From an uncultured Alphaproteobacteria bacterium (lineage in GTDB: Bacteria > Pseudomonadota > Alphaproteobacteria > RF32 > CAG-239): 61,036 nucleotides of DNA. The stretch spans positions 1 through 61,036 of the forward strand of contig CALXWC010000009.1 in NCBI GenBank assembly GCA_944392265.1, in the 5' to 3' direction. Below, one piece after another: positions 27,453 to 36,470 of the stretch. The position numbers and the translations under genes are program-made. A model generated the notes under the pieces. The model saw nothing but the letters and a program-made list of their open reading frames with translations. It made no database searches and was not told the origin of the DNA. Within the stretch, counting starts at the first letter, position 1. Each line of letters begins with the position of its first letter.

Positions 27453-27651
27453 AATTTTATTTTTTTGTCTTTATTTTATGAGGCGCGTGGGATCCTTAGT
27501 CCCTTCCTCGGTTTTTAATAAAAATTAATAATAAATTGAACAAAATATTTATAGAAAATTTAATTAATAAAATCAAGATATAAGAGCTTTTTAATTGAAA
27601 GCTGCTAAATTTGGCTTTATACTTTGGTCTGGTTAAGATTAAGGAAATGAT
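27453..27651. other. intergenic region with GC-rich hairpin
   Basis: Divergent spacer upstream of the beta-lactamase. A nested hairpin at about 27480-27513 (GAGG...GGGA-TCCTTAG-TCCC..CCTC) is followed by TTTTT on the plus strand and could terminate a short transcript or attenuate expression. The rest is AT-rich; no clear promoter pair is found. Confidence 0.35.
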
Positions 27652-28527
27652 ATGAAAATAAAAATTTTTGTTTTTGTCTTATGCGCAATATTTGGCTTCA
27701 CTGTCTATTCATATACAAACAGCCTGCAATATAAATTACAAGATTTATTGTCCGATAAGGATTGCGATGTTGGAATAGCTGTTATCAAAGGTGATAAGAA
27801 CTTTTGGGTAAACAATAATGATACTTACCCTATGATGAGTGTCTTCAAAATCTTTGTCGGCACAGCAATTTTAGACAAGATAGAAAAAGAAAATATCCCA
27901 TTAAATAGCCCTATCGTCATCTCTCAAGATATGATTTATCAAACATATAGTCCGCTAAAGGATAAAATAAAAAAATATCCTTACCAAAGCACAATAGAAG
28001 AACTGCTTACATACATGCTGACACAAAGTGATAATATTGCCACAGACGTTCTGATATCATACTTAGGAGGCTTTAAGAAGCTCAAGCAGTTCATTGTATC
28101 GGCAGGCTTTCCTCAAGTTATTATAAAAGTAAATGAAAAACTGATGAGTAAAGATATTCAAAATCAAAAATTAAATATTGCTCACCCAATAGACATTGCC
28201 TTATTCTTGAAAGCTATCAATGAGGAAAAAATTCTTTCATCCAGACAAACGGATATATTCAAAAGAATAATGCAACAAACACAAACCGGCAACAATAAGC
28301 TCAAAGCAGGATTACCTATGGATACCGTTATCGGACATAAAACAGGCTCATCTGATAGAGATGAAAACGGCATAAAAATTGGTGATAACGATGTTGGATT
28401 TATTATTCTTCCTAATGGAGAAATTTATTACATTGCCGTATTTATTAAAAATTCTAAGATGAGCGATGAACAAAACGCCAATCTCATAGCCCAAATTTCA
28501 AAACTTTTTTACGATGAATTAAAATAA
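27652..28527 (+). CDS. class A beta-lactamase
   Basis: 291 residues with a signal peptide (IKIFVFVLCAIFGFTVYSY). Active-site motifs are complete: SVFK with Ser63 and Lys66, SDN at 126-128, Glu162 in VNEKLMS (the general base of the omega loop) and KTG at 230-232 within GHKTGSS. The residue four after the Glu is Ser rather than Asn, and GHKTG is typical of the A2 branch (CfxA/CepA/PER/VEB-like). It hydrolyses beta-lactams in the periplasm; spectrum cannot be read from sequence. A GNAT gene follows after 13 nt, probably in the same transcript. Confidence 0.88.
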   Translation: MKIKIFVFVLCAIFGFTVYSYTNSLQYKLQDLLSDKDCDVGIAVIKGDKNFWVNNNDTYPMMSVFKIFVGTAILDKIEKENIPLNSPIVISQDMIYQTYSPLKDKIKKYPYQSTIEELLTYMLTQSDNIATDVLISYLGGFKKLKQFIVSAGFPQVIIKVNEKLMSKDIQNQKLNIAHPIDIALFLKAINEEKILSSRQTDIFKRIMQQTQTGNNKLKAGLPMDTVIGHKTGSSDRDENGIKIGDNDVGFIILPNGEIYYIAVFIKNSKMSDEQNANLIAQISKLFYDELK

Positions 28528-28540
28528 AAACGGAGAAAAT

Positions 28541-29077
28541 ATGAAACTAACAGAAGCACTTGATAAAAATCTTTTAGATAAAATCCAAAATTTATATATT
28601 GAGGCTTTTCCTAAAGAAGAAAGAAAACCCTTCTCTCTTCTTTTGCAAACAAGAGATAAAGGTCAAAGTGAAATTTTGGCAATAGAAAATGAACATAATG
28701 ACTTTTTGGGCTTAGCCATTACGGCAAAACATAAAGATATGGTTTTATTAGATTACTTTGCCATTTCATCACATCAACGTAGCTCTGGTATCGGCTCAAA
28801 AGCTTTTCAAAATATAAAAAATCGTTATGCTGACAAACGTTTCTTTTTAGAAATAGAACGCGCTGATATTGATGCAGACAACAAAATCCAAAGACAAAAA
28901 AGAAAGAATTTTTATCTTAAAAACGGCATGCAAAATATGCCATTTTTGGTTAATTTATTGGGCGTTGAAATGGAAATTTTAGCACATAATTGCCAACTGG
29001 AATATGACGATTATTTCAACCTTTATCACACGCTGTTTGGTACCCACATCTCCCAACACATCCATTTGGTAAAATAA
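28541..29077 (+). CDS. GNAT family N-acetyltransferase
   Basis: 178 residues. The acetyl-CoA-binding motif A is QRSSGIGSKAF near residue 87, preceded by the LLDYFAIS strand and followed by FLEIERAD. An N-terminal FPKEERKPF fits small GNAT proteins. The acceptor substrate is unknown; the position directly after the beta-lactamase gene might suggest a drug- or stress-related role, but that is only context. Confidence 0.75.
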   Translation: MKLTEALDKNLLDKIQNLYIEAFPKEERKPFSLLLQTRDKGQSEILAIENEHNDFLGLAITAKHKDMVLLDYFAISSHQRSSGIGSKAFQNIKNRYADKRFFLEIERADIDADNKIQRQKRKNFYLKNGMQNMPFLVNLLGVEMEILAHNCQLEYDDYFNLYHTLFGTHISQHIHLVK

Positions 29078-29160
29078 AAAAAATTACATTTTTTAATCAA
29101 AAAAAAATAAATAAATTTAGTGTTATACCTGCGGTTTGGTCACCTCTAAAACGATAAATA

Positions 29161-29198
29161 AAAAATCTCCTTTGAATAATTTCAAAGGAGATTTTTTT
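29161..29198. terminator. bidirectional terminator
   Basis: AAAAATCTCCTTTGAA and TTCAAAGGAGATTTTT pair perfectly around a TAAT loop, between the convergent GNAT gene and the tandem lectin-like gene. Confidence 0.9.
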
Positions 29199-29202
29199 AA
29201 GT

Positions 29203-30564
29203 CTAAGGAAGTCTTTTCAGTCTTAAAACGGGGCGAGTATAAATTTTCTTATTCATATCATAGCAGTCGTCCTCATAATACTCAGGAGCCCAGACCTTAT
29301 CATACTTTATCGTTCCATCATTCATTCTCAATTTCCATGCATGACATGAATCATATAAAGAAGAAGGCCAATACCACCCTTCAAGAATTTCAACACCCAA
29401 AGCTTTTAGAGACGGGTTAACAGCATCTCTGTTTGAATATATAGCTCTTAACTCCGTTAAAGATGGCAAAAAAGCGCTATATTTTTCAACTCCATCTAAA
29501 TTATAGTCATAACACCATGCAGCACTCGTTGCTATTTGCGACTTATCATCAATCTTATTATTGATAACATTGCGAGTATGGCGTATAAACAAACGAGTTA
29601 GTTCTTTACCATCACTCTTTTGATGCAAAATCAATGTTTCTCCGCAATGGGGACAACGAATAATTTCTTCTTTGTCTGTTCCCACGCGTTTCAAAAGATC
29701 CGGTGTGGCATAAAACATTCCCCAAGCTAACCTTTTTTGTCGCAAACATACAGCTAATATTTCTGTATCACTGACACTCCCCACAACAGCCATAACCTGA
29801 CGATTTGGGAGTATTTCCGGATAAATTAAACCATCTGTATAAACATACATTCCAGGTAAAATTTCCTTTGGTGTTTCAAAGGTGTTATCCTCTTTTTTTA
29901 AGCTAAGAGATGTAAGATCTAAAAGCGGACGAACCAATGCGCAATTATCCGCTCTCAAATTTTTACCTACATAGCCTACAGTTCCATCGCTCATTTTTAA
30001 CTTCCAAGCATTATAGAAGTCATATGAGCAAGAAGAGAGATACCAACCATCTAGTAATTCTGCATGCAGAGCTTGCAAAGAAGCATCTATCACCTTGCGG
30101 TTAGAGAAGACATGTCCTAATTCAAGCAAGGATGGTAAAAAGGCTTCGTGCTTTTTAACCCCGTCTTGGTCATATTCAAAGCACCACTCGGCGGCCTCGG
30201 CATTGAATCCCATTGCTCTTACTCTATTAACCAGAATGCGCGTTGCTTCTTGACCGTTTCGCATCTCATCAGTGTCTTCTAATTGCGTTTCCACATAAGC
30301 GCTTGACCAGTTAAGACGAGTTTGTTGCAGGCAAACCGCTAATACTTTGGATTGGCTGATAAAACCCACAATGGCCATAATTTGCCGATTTTTAATGATT
30401 TCTGAAGAAATAAGTCCATCAGCATAAACATACATTCCGGGAGCCAGCCCATTAGGAATATCAAACACTGTTCCCAATTTTTCTATAATAGTAGGCAGCT
30501 CTTCGGGTTTAATTGATAGATTCCACCCATCAATTAAGTTCTCAAAACTAAATTGACTTTTCAT
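29203..30564 (-). CDS. tandem DUF1566/C-type-lectin-like repeat protein
   Basis: About 453 residues made of two similar halves. Each contains a GMYVYADG or GMYVYTDG strand, a WCFEYDQDG/WCYDYNLDG block, AFLPSL.EL, then a 'GWYLSS...AWKL.M.DGT' segment and a final 'RP.L.L'. This order is that of the C-type-lectin-like DUF1566/Fib_succ_major fold. A CxxC pair (CPHCG) lies in the second half. The start at 30564 is chosen because the first repeat begins directly after it; no Shine-Dalgarno is visible, unlike in most neighbours. A single-domain relative is encoded at 54643-55311. Function unknown; such folds often bind ligands or surfaces. Confidence 0.6.
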   Translation of the reverse strand: MKSQFSFENLIDGWNLSIKPEELPTIIEKLGTVFDIPNGLAPGMYVYADGLISSEIIKNRQIMAIVGFISQSKVLAVCLQQTRLNWSSAYVETQLEDTDEMRNGQEATRILVNRVRAMGFNAEAAEWCFEYDQDGVKKHEAFLPSLLELGHVFSNRKVIDASLQALHAELLDGWYLSSCSYDFYNAWKLKMSDGTVGYVGKNLRADNCALVRPLLDLTSLSLKKEDNTFETPKEILPGMYVYTDGLIYPEILPNRQVMAVVGSVSDTEILAVCLRQKRLAWGMFYATPDLLKRVGTDKEEIIRCPHCGETLILHQKSDGKELTRLFIRHTRNVINNKIDDKSQIATSAAWCYDYNLDGVEKYSAFLPSLTELRAIYSNRDAVNPSLKALGVEILEGWYWPSSLYDSCHAWKLRMNDGTIKYDKVWAPEYYEDDCYDMNKKIYTRPVLRLKRLP

Positions 30565-30633
30565 AACGTAAATAATTAAAAGTGAATAATAAATATCTAC
30601 AAACATAATACTATAAAATAAAAGAAAGGCAAT

Positions 30634-30653
30634 AAAAAAACCCCTAGTAGGGG
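30634..30653 (-). terminator. intrinsic terminator on the minus strand
   Basis: CCCC-TACTA-GGGG followed by seven Ts when read on the minus strand. It lies upstream of the lectin-like gene and ends transcription coming from the right. Confidence 0.6.
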
Positions 30654-30654
30654 C

Positions 30655-30865
30655 TGTTTTCTTGTCTGTTAGGATTAACATTGGTCCGAAAAGGTATCAA
30701 CGGTCCACCCTCAAATCTGTTTATAGAAAGCTTAAGGAATAAATATGTGCTTTGCACAAAGTTTTTTCTTGATTACAATATTTACAAGCTGGTTTGTAAA
30801 AGACGTTTAAACTTGGCGTGAACCTACTTCTCTCGTAGGTTCAAATCAGCCGCACCATACAAAAA
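30655..30865. other. structured non-coding segment, possible RNA gene
   Basis: No convincing reading frame. Two clean hairpins are present: TTTACAA/TTGTAAA (30781-30800) and GAACCTAC/GTAGGTTC (30820-30842). The plus strand ends in AGCCGCACCA (to about 30857), just before an intrinsic terminator, like a tRNA-type 3' end. TCGTAGGTTCAAATC within it is an inverted copy of part of the adjacent tRNA-fMet. GGGGCTG at 30650-30656 could pair with CAGCCGC at the end with one mismatch. It may be a degenerate or unusual tRNA-like RNA; no known family was recognised. Confidence 0.35.
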
Positions 30866-30869
30866 CAAA

Positions 30870-30898
30870 AAAACCAGCCTCAAGGGCTGGCTTTTTTA
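30870..30898. terminator. intrinsic terminator
   Basis: AACCAGCC and GGCTGGCTT form a stem with A and T runs on both sides, between the structured segment and tRNA-fMet. Confidence 0.8.
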
Positions 30899-30902
30899 TT
30901 AT

Positions 30903-30979
<77 letters not shown>

Positions 30980-31129
30980 ATGAGTTATCTTTCATCAAGA
31001 ACAAACCCTATTTACTCTTTTTTAACCATACTGTCAAGCATAAATTTTATATTTTTTTGAAAATTAATATAAAAATGTAATTTAATGACCAAAACAAGTC
31101 TTCAAAACCTAATTAAATAGCAATTTTTT

Positions 31130-31630
31130 CTAAATAAACGGATTATAAGCCCATTGCAACAAAGCTTGACGTTGACGAGGACGACAATCTAAATCCCCTA
31201 CAAGACAATTTTTTTCCACCTGTGCTTTGTGTCGTTTAAATGCTTTCCAACGCTTAATCTGCAAAGCATCAACTTCTGGCAAACGTCTTCCCATATAATA
31301 GCGGCAATACCACTGAAACCACCCACGCACGTCAGGACCAATAATCCAACCTTTACGTTGCCATTCTTGCAAAGGCTGACGCGACTTTATATGAAAGCAA
31401 TTAAATTTTTCATCCGGTTTATCCAAAGATAATTTGGCTTTTGCAAACCACGTCGGTGGAAATTCATTTTGGCAATCATTCAGATAATGTCCTTCAAACA
31501 CGCCTAATTCCAACATCTGTTGCGGTGTGAGTTCCGGCTTAAAATCAGGTGCAAAATTTTTTCCCATAGGCTCTGTAAGCTCATAGGAATATCCTTGCTG
31601 CATTTTATCATTCACATATATTACCATCAT
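31130..31630 (-). CDS. conserved uncharacterised protein rich in Trp/Arg
   Basis: 166 residues, soluble, not assigned. Conserved-looking blocks are TPQQMLELGVFEGHYLND, GPDVRGWFQWYCRYYMGRR and a basic C-terminus (QIKRWKAFKRHKAQVEKNC...CRPRQRQALLQWAYNPF). The basic, tryptophan-rich tail could contact nucleic acid, but this is inference. GAGG lies just upstream of tandem ATGs. It stands alone upstream of the alpha/beta hydrolases. Confidence 0.5.
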   Translation of the reverse strand: MMVIYVNDKMQQGYSYELTEPMGKNFAPDFKPELTPQQMLELGVFEGHYLNDCQNEFPPTWFAKAKLSLDKPDEKFNCFHIKSRQPLQEWQRKGWIIGPDVRGWFQWYCRYYMGRRLPEVDALQIKRWKAFKRHKAQVEKNCLVGDLDCRPRQRQALLQWAYNPFI

Positions 31631-31679
31631 TTTATTACCTCTAAACTAAGAGATAATTTTTAATTTATAAAAAACAAGA

Positions 31680-32360
31680 TTAATCAGACAAAATTTCTTT
31701 TGCAATAACTTCCATTTCTTCATCAATCATTCTATGCCCCAACCCGTCATAACGAAAATCTGTGACAAAAACATTATGCTCTTTCAACCAATTTAGAGAA
31801 AAATCTAAAGATTTATATTGAACAGATAAATCATCTTTTCCATGAAACATAAAAACCTTTGGATAAGATAATATGTTTTTTGCCAAGGTATCTTTTCCTG
31901 CCACAATACCTGAAAGAGCAAAACAAGCCTTAACCGGATTTTTTCTTATTAAAGAGGTAAAAATAGCAAGCATTGCCCCTTGAGAAAACCCCATAACATA
32001 AGTTTTGTCATTACAAATCTGGTATTCCTGTTGTAAATTATCCAACATTTTGTTCAAATTTTTTGCAACTTTGAGCATATCTTCGCCATAATGATTATAA
32101 ATATCCACGACTTGCGAGGTAGATGTTTGGGGATCTCGACGCAAATCTTGAGGATCAAACTGACGCAAGCTAAACCACTGTCTTTTTTCCCGATTTTTTT
32201 CACAAACATCTGCGGCTTCAGGCAAAACAAGGCATACATTATCTAATTTTGCCAAAAGTATCTGCGCCGCATAGTCAATATCTGCAACAGAACCGTTATA
32301 CCCATGAATAAAGAAGACCAATTTATTTGGTTTTTCACCTTTTTTGTAATAATGCAACAA
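31680..32360 (-). CDS. carboxylesterase/phospholipase-like alpha/beta hydrolase
   Basis: 226 residues. The oxyanion-hole strand LVFFIHGYNG, nucleophile elbow GFSQGAM near residue 123, acid region MFHGKDDLSVQY and final catalytic histidine in GLGHRM complete a Ser-Asp-His triad. This pattern fits the YpfH/PF02230 carboxylesterase group. No signal peptide, so it is cytoplasmic. Substrate unknown. Confidence 0.78.
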   Translation of the reverse strand: MLHYYKKGEKPNKLVFFIHGYNGSVADIDYAAQILLAKLDNVCLVLPEAADVCEKNREKRQWFSLRQFDPQDLRRDPQTSTSQVVDIYNHYGEDMLKVAKNLNKMLDNLQQEYQICNDKTYVMGFSQGAMLAIFTSLIRKNPVKACFALSGIVAGKDTLAKNILSYPKVFMFHGKDDLSVQYKSLDFSLNWLKEHNVFVTDFRYDGLGHRMIDEEMEVIAKEILSD

Positions 32361-32475
32361 GATGCACTCTCCATATCAATATAAAATAAAAACCTATAAG
32401 AATATTAAAGCAGACAAGTAAAATATACAAGGATATCAGCAATAATTAATTACAAACAAAATATAATTTAACAAC

Positions 32476-32507
32476 AAAAAGCGGACTTCATAAGAAATCC
32501 GCTTTTT
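32476..32507 (-). terminator. intrinsic terminator
   Basis: AAAAAGCGGA and TCCGCTTTTT form a stem just after the second alpha/beta hydrolase gene on the minus strand. Confidence 0.75.
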
Positions 32508-32512
32508 CTGTT

Positions 32513-33232
32513 TTATTGAATAAACTTTTCAATTTCGACAATCAATTCTTGTGTATTTGTGTTTGCAATATCATGTGTACCGTTTGCCAAGATAACAACA
32601 TTATCTCTTAACATCGGAGCTTTTTGCAACAAAACACTTGGCGGCGTTGCTGTATCTAACTCTCCAAAAATAATCTTAAAATCTGCCGGATTAAGTTTTT
32701 GCAAATCTAAACTTAAATCTATGCCTACAATATTCAAATAAGTCTTTTTCAAAAAATATGTCCCTTTTGAATAAAACGGATTTTTGACAACATAAGAGAT
32801 ATATAAATCTCTAAGCCCGTTAATAATATTGTTTGGCAAAAACTTTGAAAAAATTTTGAAACGTTTATGCATATTTGTTTCTGTTTTATATCGGCGACAA
32901 ATTGCCGGAGAAACAAGAATAATTTTATTTTTGTTATATTTGAGTTTATGCATCAAGGCAACCGCACCGCCAAAAGAATATCCCAAAATATAATCGGGAA
33001 CAAAATTTTCATCTTTTATCTTTTTTTCAACAAACTCTACAAAATCTTCCAATTTCCACGGAGTATCCGGTTCTTGCTCTCCGCAAAATCCGGGCAAAGT
33101 AATTATCTTTACATCAGCTTTTTTTTGCAGTTTCTGAACAAAATTTTTTCGGTTCTCCCAAACATTTATATTTTTTGTTTGTGCCGAATAATTTTTATAA
33201 TCCCAACCATGGATTAAAAGAATTTTTTTCAT
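32513..33232 (-). CDS. alpha/beta hydrolase
   Basis: 239 residues. ILLIHGWD at the N-terminus, nucleophile elbow GYSFGGA near residue 86, Asp in FGELDTATP and His in NGTHDI near the end form a complete triad. There is no signal peptide. It lies 3 nt after the ABC transporter gene, so the two are probably one transcript, yet no substrate can be named. Confidence 0.75.
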   Translation of the reverse strand: MKKILLIHGWDYKNYSAQTKNINVWENRKNFVQKLQKKADVKIITLPGFCGEQEPDTPWKLEDFVEFVEKKIKDENFVPDYILGYSFGGAVALMHKLKYNKNKIILVSPAICRRYKTETNMHKRFKIFSKFLPNNIINGLRDLYISYVVKNPFYSKGTYFLKKTYLNIVGIDLSLDLQKLNPADFKIIFGELDTATPPSVLLQKAPMLRDNVVILANGTHDIANTNTQELIVEIEKFIQ

Positions 33233-33235
33233 TTC

Positions 33236-34984
33236 TTATTCTCCAAACTGCAAAAATCCTTCGGATTGCAATTGATAAAGATGATGAAACACACCTTTTT
33301 TCTTGAGAAGCTCGGCTTGACTACCCTGCTCCACGATTTTTCCTTTTTGCAAAACCACAATCTCATCCATATTTTTAAGTGTAGACAAGCGGTGCGCAAT
33401 AGCTATAACGGTTTTGCCTTTCATTAATTTGGCTAAAGATTTTTGGATATAAACCTCACTCTCACTATCCAGAGCTGAGGTAGCTTCATCCAAAACCAAA
33501 ATCGGTGCTTTGCTCAAAATTGCACGGGCAATAGCAATACGTTGGCGCTCACCACCGGAAAGCAGCACTCCTTTATCACCGACTTTTGATTGGTAGCCAT
33601 CCGGCAAATCTTTGATAAATACATCGCAATATGCTTCTTTAGCAGCTTTCATCACTTCTTCATCACTTGCATTCACATTACCATAACGAATATTCTCCAT
33701 GAGTGTGCGGTTAAAAAGCAATGGATCTTGCGGAATAAAGGCAATATTTTTGCGCAGGCTCATTTGCGTCACTTTAGCAATATCTTTGCCATTGATGGTA
33801 ATTTTTCCCTTTTGCAAATCATAATAACGTGCCAAAAGTTTAACGAGTGTGGACTTTCCTGAGCCCGATTTTCCGACCAAACCGATTTTTTGCCCATTAG
33901 CAACCGACAAGTTAAAATCATTAAATAATAAAGACTTATCTGGATAAGCAAAATCAACATTTTCAAATTTTATTTCGGCTTTACGCAGTTTCAAATTTTT
34001 AGCGTTAGGAGCATCAACCACCTCGTGAGGCGCATAGATAAACTCTACCCCACTTTTTACTTTTCCATAATCGCGAAATATACCACTAACATTATAACTC
34101 AGCATTTTGGTTGACATTATCAAAACCTGAACCGAAGTTAAAATAAAGACAATATCGGCGACCGTAAGCGTGCTGTATTTCCAAGCAAAAAATGTAGCCA
34201 CATAAAAGGTTAAGGACATCGTGTCATAAACAAAATTGTTACGATAGTTCAATTTTGCTCTGATATATTTTTCCTCTCGGTCAAAACGCAACCATTTTTT
34301 CAAACGCTGAAAAAAATAACGACGCTCATATTTTTCATTGGCAAAAGCCTTAACTGTCGCGGCATTTGCCACCCCATCCATATACACGCCGCTCACTTCT
34401 GCTTCTGATTGCGTAACTTTTTCCATACTTGAAAAAATTGTTTTTCGCATAATTGTGGTTAACCAAGCAAAGAATAAAGTCACGGCAAGAAAGAAAAGAG
34501 ACAAATAAAAATTCATAAAAGCAATAATCAAAATGGTTACAGAAACTGTGCACAAATTCATCACCAAAGCAAGTGTAACACTTTTCAAACTATAAATCCC
34601 TGATGCAATTGAAGAGACCATTTTTTCAATATTTCCGCTTTTTTCTTCATTAAAAAAGCGCAAAGAATGTTGGTGCACTTGCATAAACATATCTTTATGC
34701 ATAGAAGCTACAAACTTTGGTTCAAATTTGGCATCGGCAAGATGAGCTAAAAAAAGGAAAAAACTTCCCATCATCGTAGTAATACCAAATGCGGCCAAAA
34801 GCCAAACGCCTCTGGCAATCGGCATATTATCGGCATCAAATTCTGCCACCAAGCCGACGAGTTGTGCACTGAAATAAGAATTGATGCGTGCGGAAGAAAA
34901 ACTCACAATATAGAGAAGAAAAGACAAAACAAAATAAAACTTCACTTTGCCAAGATATTTGCCGATAAGCTTTAAGACCGTCAT
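33236..34984 (-). CDS. ABC transporter, fused membrane and ATPase domains
   Basis: About 582 residues. An N-terminal exporter-type membrane domain with six helices (about 1-310) is followed by the ATPase: Walker A GLVGKSGSGKSTL near 365, Q-loop FIPQDPLLF, signature LSGGERQRIAIARA, Walker B ILVLDEATSALD and the H-loop His. This is the MsbA/heavy half-exporter type that works as a dimer at the inner membrane. The third of three successive ATGs (34984) is chosen because AAGGA lies 6 nt upstream of it. Substrate unknown. Confidence 0.85.
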   Translation of the reverse strand: MTVLKLIGKYLGKVKFYFVLSFLLYIVSFSSARINSYFSAQLVGLVAEFDADNMPIARGVWLLAAFGITTMMGSFFLFLAHLADAKFEPKFVASMHKDMFMQVHQHSLRFFNEEKSGNIEKMVSSIASGIYSLKSVTLALVMNLCTVSVTILIIAFMNFYLSLFFLAVTLFFAWLTTIMRKTIFSSMEKVTQSEAEVSGVYMDGVANAATVKAFANEKYERRYFFQRLKKWLRFDREEKYIRAKLNYRNNFVYDTMSLTFYVATFFAWKYSTLTVADIVFILTSVQVLIMSTKMLSYNVSGIFRDYGKVKSGVEFIYAPHEVVDAPNAKNLKLRKAEIKFENVDFAYPDKSLLFNDFNLSVANGQKIGLVGKSGSGKSTLVKLLARYYDLQKGKITINGKDIAKVTQMSLRKNIAFIPQDPLLFNRTLMENIRYGNVNASDEEVMKAAKEAYCDVFIKDLPDGYQSKVGDKGVLLSGGERQRIAIARAILSKAPILVLDEATSALDSESEVYIQKSLAKLMKGKTVIAIAHRLSTLKNMDEIVVLQKGKIVEQGSQAELLKKKGVFHHLYQLQSEGFLQFGE

Positions 34985-35046
34985 CATCATTCCTTTCAAA
35001 AAGATAGGCTCTATTAAAGCACATTTTGGGGCTTTAAGCAAGCCAC

Positions 35047-35088
35047 AAAAAAAATCCCCAATGAGCTGCCACTCAGAGGGGATTTTTT
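35047..35088 (-). terminator. terminator after tolA
   Basis: AAAAATCCCC and GGGGATTTTT pair around an inner TGAG/CTCA stem, between tolA and the ABC transporter gene on the minus strand. Confidence 0.8.
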
Positions 35089-35089
35089 G

Positions 35090-36022
35090 CTATTTAATGG
35101 AAGCATCCAATGGATTAAAGCGTAACAGCATTGTCTTCCATAAATCATACTTATCAGCATAGCGATTAGCAAAAATTGAATATGGTTGGCAGACATAAAC
35201 CGCACGTCTTGCGCTTTCAGCCACCGAACGGAATGCCTTATCAGAATTATAACGAGACATATCCAAAATTTTTGCATCACGCACCGTACCATCTTTATTG
35301 AGGAAAACGCGCACCTCAATAATCATGTCTTTAATACCTTGTGCACCTGGGTCAAGGTTCCAACAAGCGCGCAATCTACCGGCAATAGCATCAATTTCAG
35401 AGATAGACAATTCACTGAAATAAGAACCGCCCGTTCCACCTTCAATACCCATATTAGCAACATCTGTGCCTTCTTTAATGGTTGCGGTAGCACTCTTATT
35501 ACCGGTTTCTTTTTCCAAAGCATCAACAGATGCGAGCAAGCTCTTTAACGGATTAGCCAATTTTGGCTCATCTTTAGGTTTTGGAGCCTCTTTTTTGGGT
35601 TGCGGCTTTTTCGGTTGTGGTTTAGGAGCCGGCTTCGGAGCTGCCTTTTTAACCGGAACTTTTGGCTTTTTAGGTTGCGGTGCAACTAAAAAGTCTTGTT
35701 TAGGAGGCTTTGGAGTTTCCTTAGTTTCTGTTGTTTCTTCCTTAGCCTTTGCCTTAGACTTCACTTCTTCTTGAGGTGCTTCGTCTTTCGTATATTTCTC
35801 TTCAACTTTACGTTTAACCTTAGAAGCGGCTTTATCTTCTTTGCCAAACTTTGCTTTAGGCGGCAAGTTGGTCATTTCAGATATTTTCACATCTTTCAAG
35901 TCGACAATAATCGGCACCTGATTAAGCGTCGCGCGATTAGACCAAAACAAAGGCAAATCGACAATCATCATCAGAAAGACGACTAAATGCAACAACAAAG
36001 ACTTTTTTACAGCCTTGTCCAT
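35090..36022 (-). CDS. tolA: TolA envelope protein
   Basis: 310 residues: an N-terminal membrane helix (LLLHLVVFLMMIVDLPLFW), a long Pro/Lys/Ala/Glu-rich periplasmic stalk with PKP and PKKPKVP repeats (about 80-185), and a C-terminal TolA/TonB-like domain (about 210-310, RLRACWNLDPGAQG, IEVRVFLNKDGTV). It links the inner-membrane TolQR motor to the outer membrane during constriction. An in-frame ATG at 36046 overlapping tolR is possible; 36022 was chosen because it gives the usual short cytoplasmic tail. tolB and pal are not in this window. Confidence 0.85.
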   Translation of the reverse strand: MDKAVKKSLLLHLVVFLMMIVDLPLFWSNRATLNQVPIIVDLKDVKISEMTNLPPKAKFGKEDKAASKVKRKVEEKYTKDEAPQEEVKSKAKAKEETTETKETPKPPKQDFLVAPQPKKPKVPVKKAAPKPAPKPQPKKPQPKKEAPKPKDEPKLANPLKSLLASVDALEKETGNKSATATIKEGTDVANMGIEGGTGGSYFSELSISEIDAIAGRLRACWNLDPGAQGIKDMIIEVRVFLNKDGTVRDAKILDMSRYNSDKAFRSVAESARRAVYVCQPYSIFANRYADKYDLWKTMLLRFNPLDASIK

Positions 36023-36032
36023 ATTTTCATCT

Positions 36033-36467
36033 TTAACGATTTGCATGAGGTTTTGGTTCCGTTTTCAATCCTACTTTTTCAAATCCGGCTTCTTTTAAAA
36101 TTGCCATCAAGCCGATAACACGACCATATTCCGCACCGGTATCGCCTGAAATTGTCACGGTAAGTTCGCTGTTTTCCTTACGAATGGCTTTGAGCTTATC
36201 AACAATTTTATCAGCCGGAACTTCGGTTTTACCAATGTAATAATAACCTTCTTTATCCACACTGATATTAACAGAGGTATCTTTACCTTCCATAGCCTTA
36301 CCGCCAACTTTTGGCAAATCAAGCGCAATACCGGAGGTCATTAAAGGTGCAGCCACCATAAAGACCACCAACAATACCATCATCACATCCATCAGATTGG
36401 TGATGTTAATATCGGAATTGCGGCGATATTCGCGATGTGAACGACGAGATTTTTGAATAAAAGGCAT
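36033..36467 (-). CDS. tolR: TolR, ExbD/TolR-family motor protein
   Basis: 144 residues with one N-terminal membrane helix carrying the proton-conducting Asp (NITNLMDVMMVLLVVFMVAAPL) and a periplasmic domain ending in GFEKVGLKTEP. It lies 3 nt after tolQ and 10 nt before tolA, in the conserved tolQRA order. With TolQ it turns the proton gradient into movement of TolA. Confidence 0.93.
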   Translation of the reverse strand: MPFIQKSRRSHREYRRNSDINITNLMDVMMVLLVVFMVAAPLMTSGIALDLPKVGGKAMEGKDTSVNISVDKEGYYYIGKTEVPADKIVDKLKAIRKENSELTVTISGDTGAEYGRVIGLMAILKEAGFEKVGLKTEPKPHANR

Positions 36468-36470
36468 AAA

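Noticed and set aside
29203..30564. Diversity-generating retroelement target
   Set aside because: The fold fits, but no reverse transcriptase or template repeat is present in the window.
30655..30860. tmRNA (ssrA)
   Set aside because: The end resembles a tmRNA acceptor, but no tag-peptide frame and no proper T-arm (GGTTCRANTCC with a paired stem) could be found.
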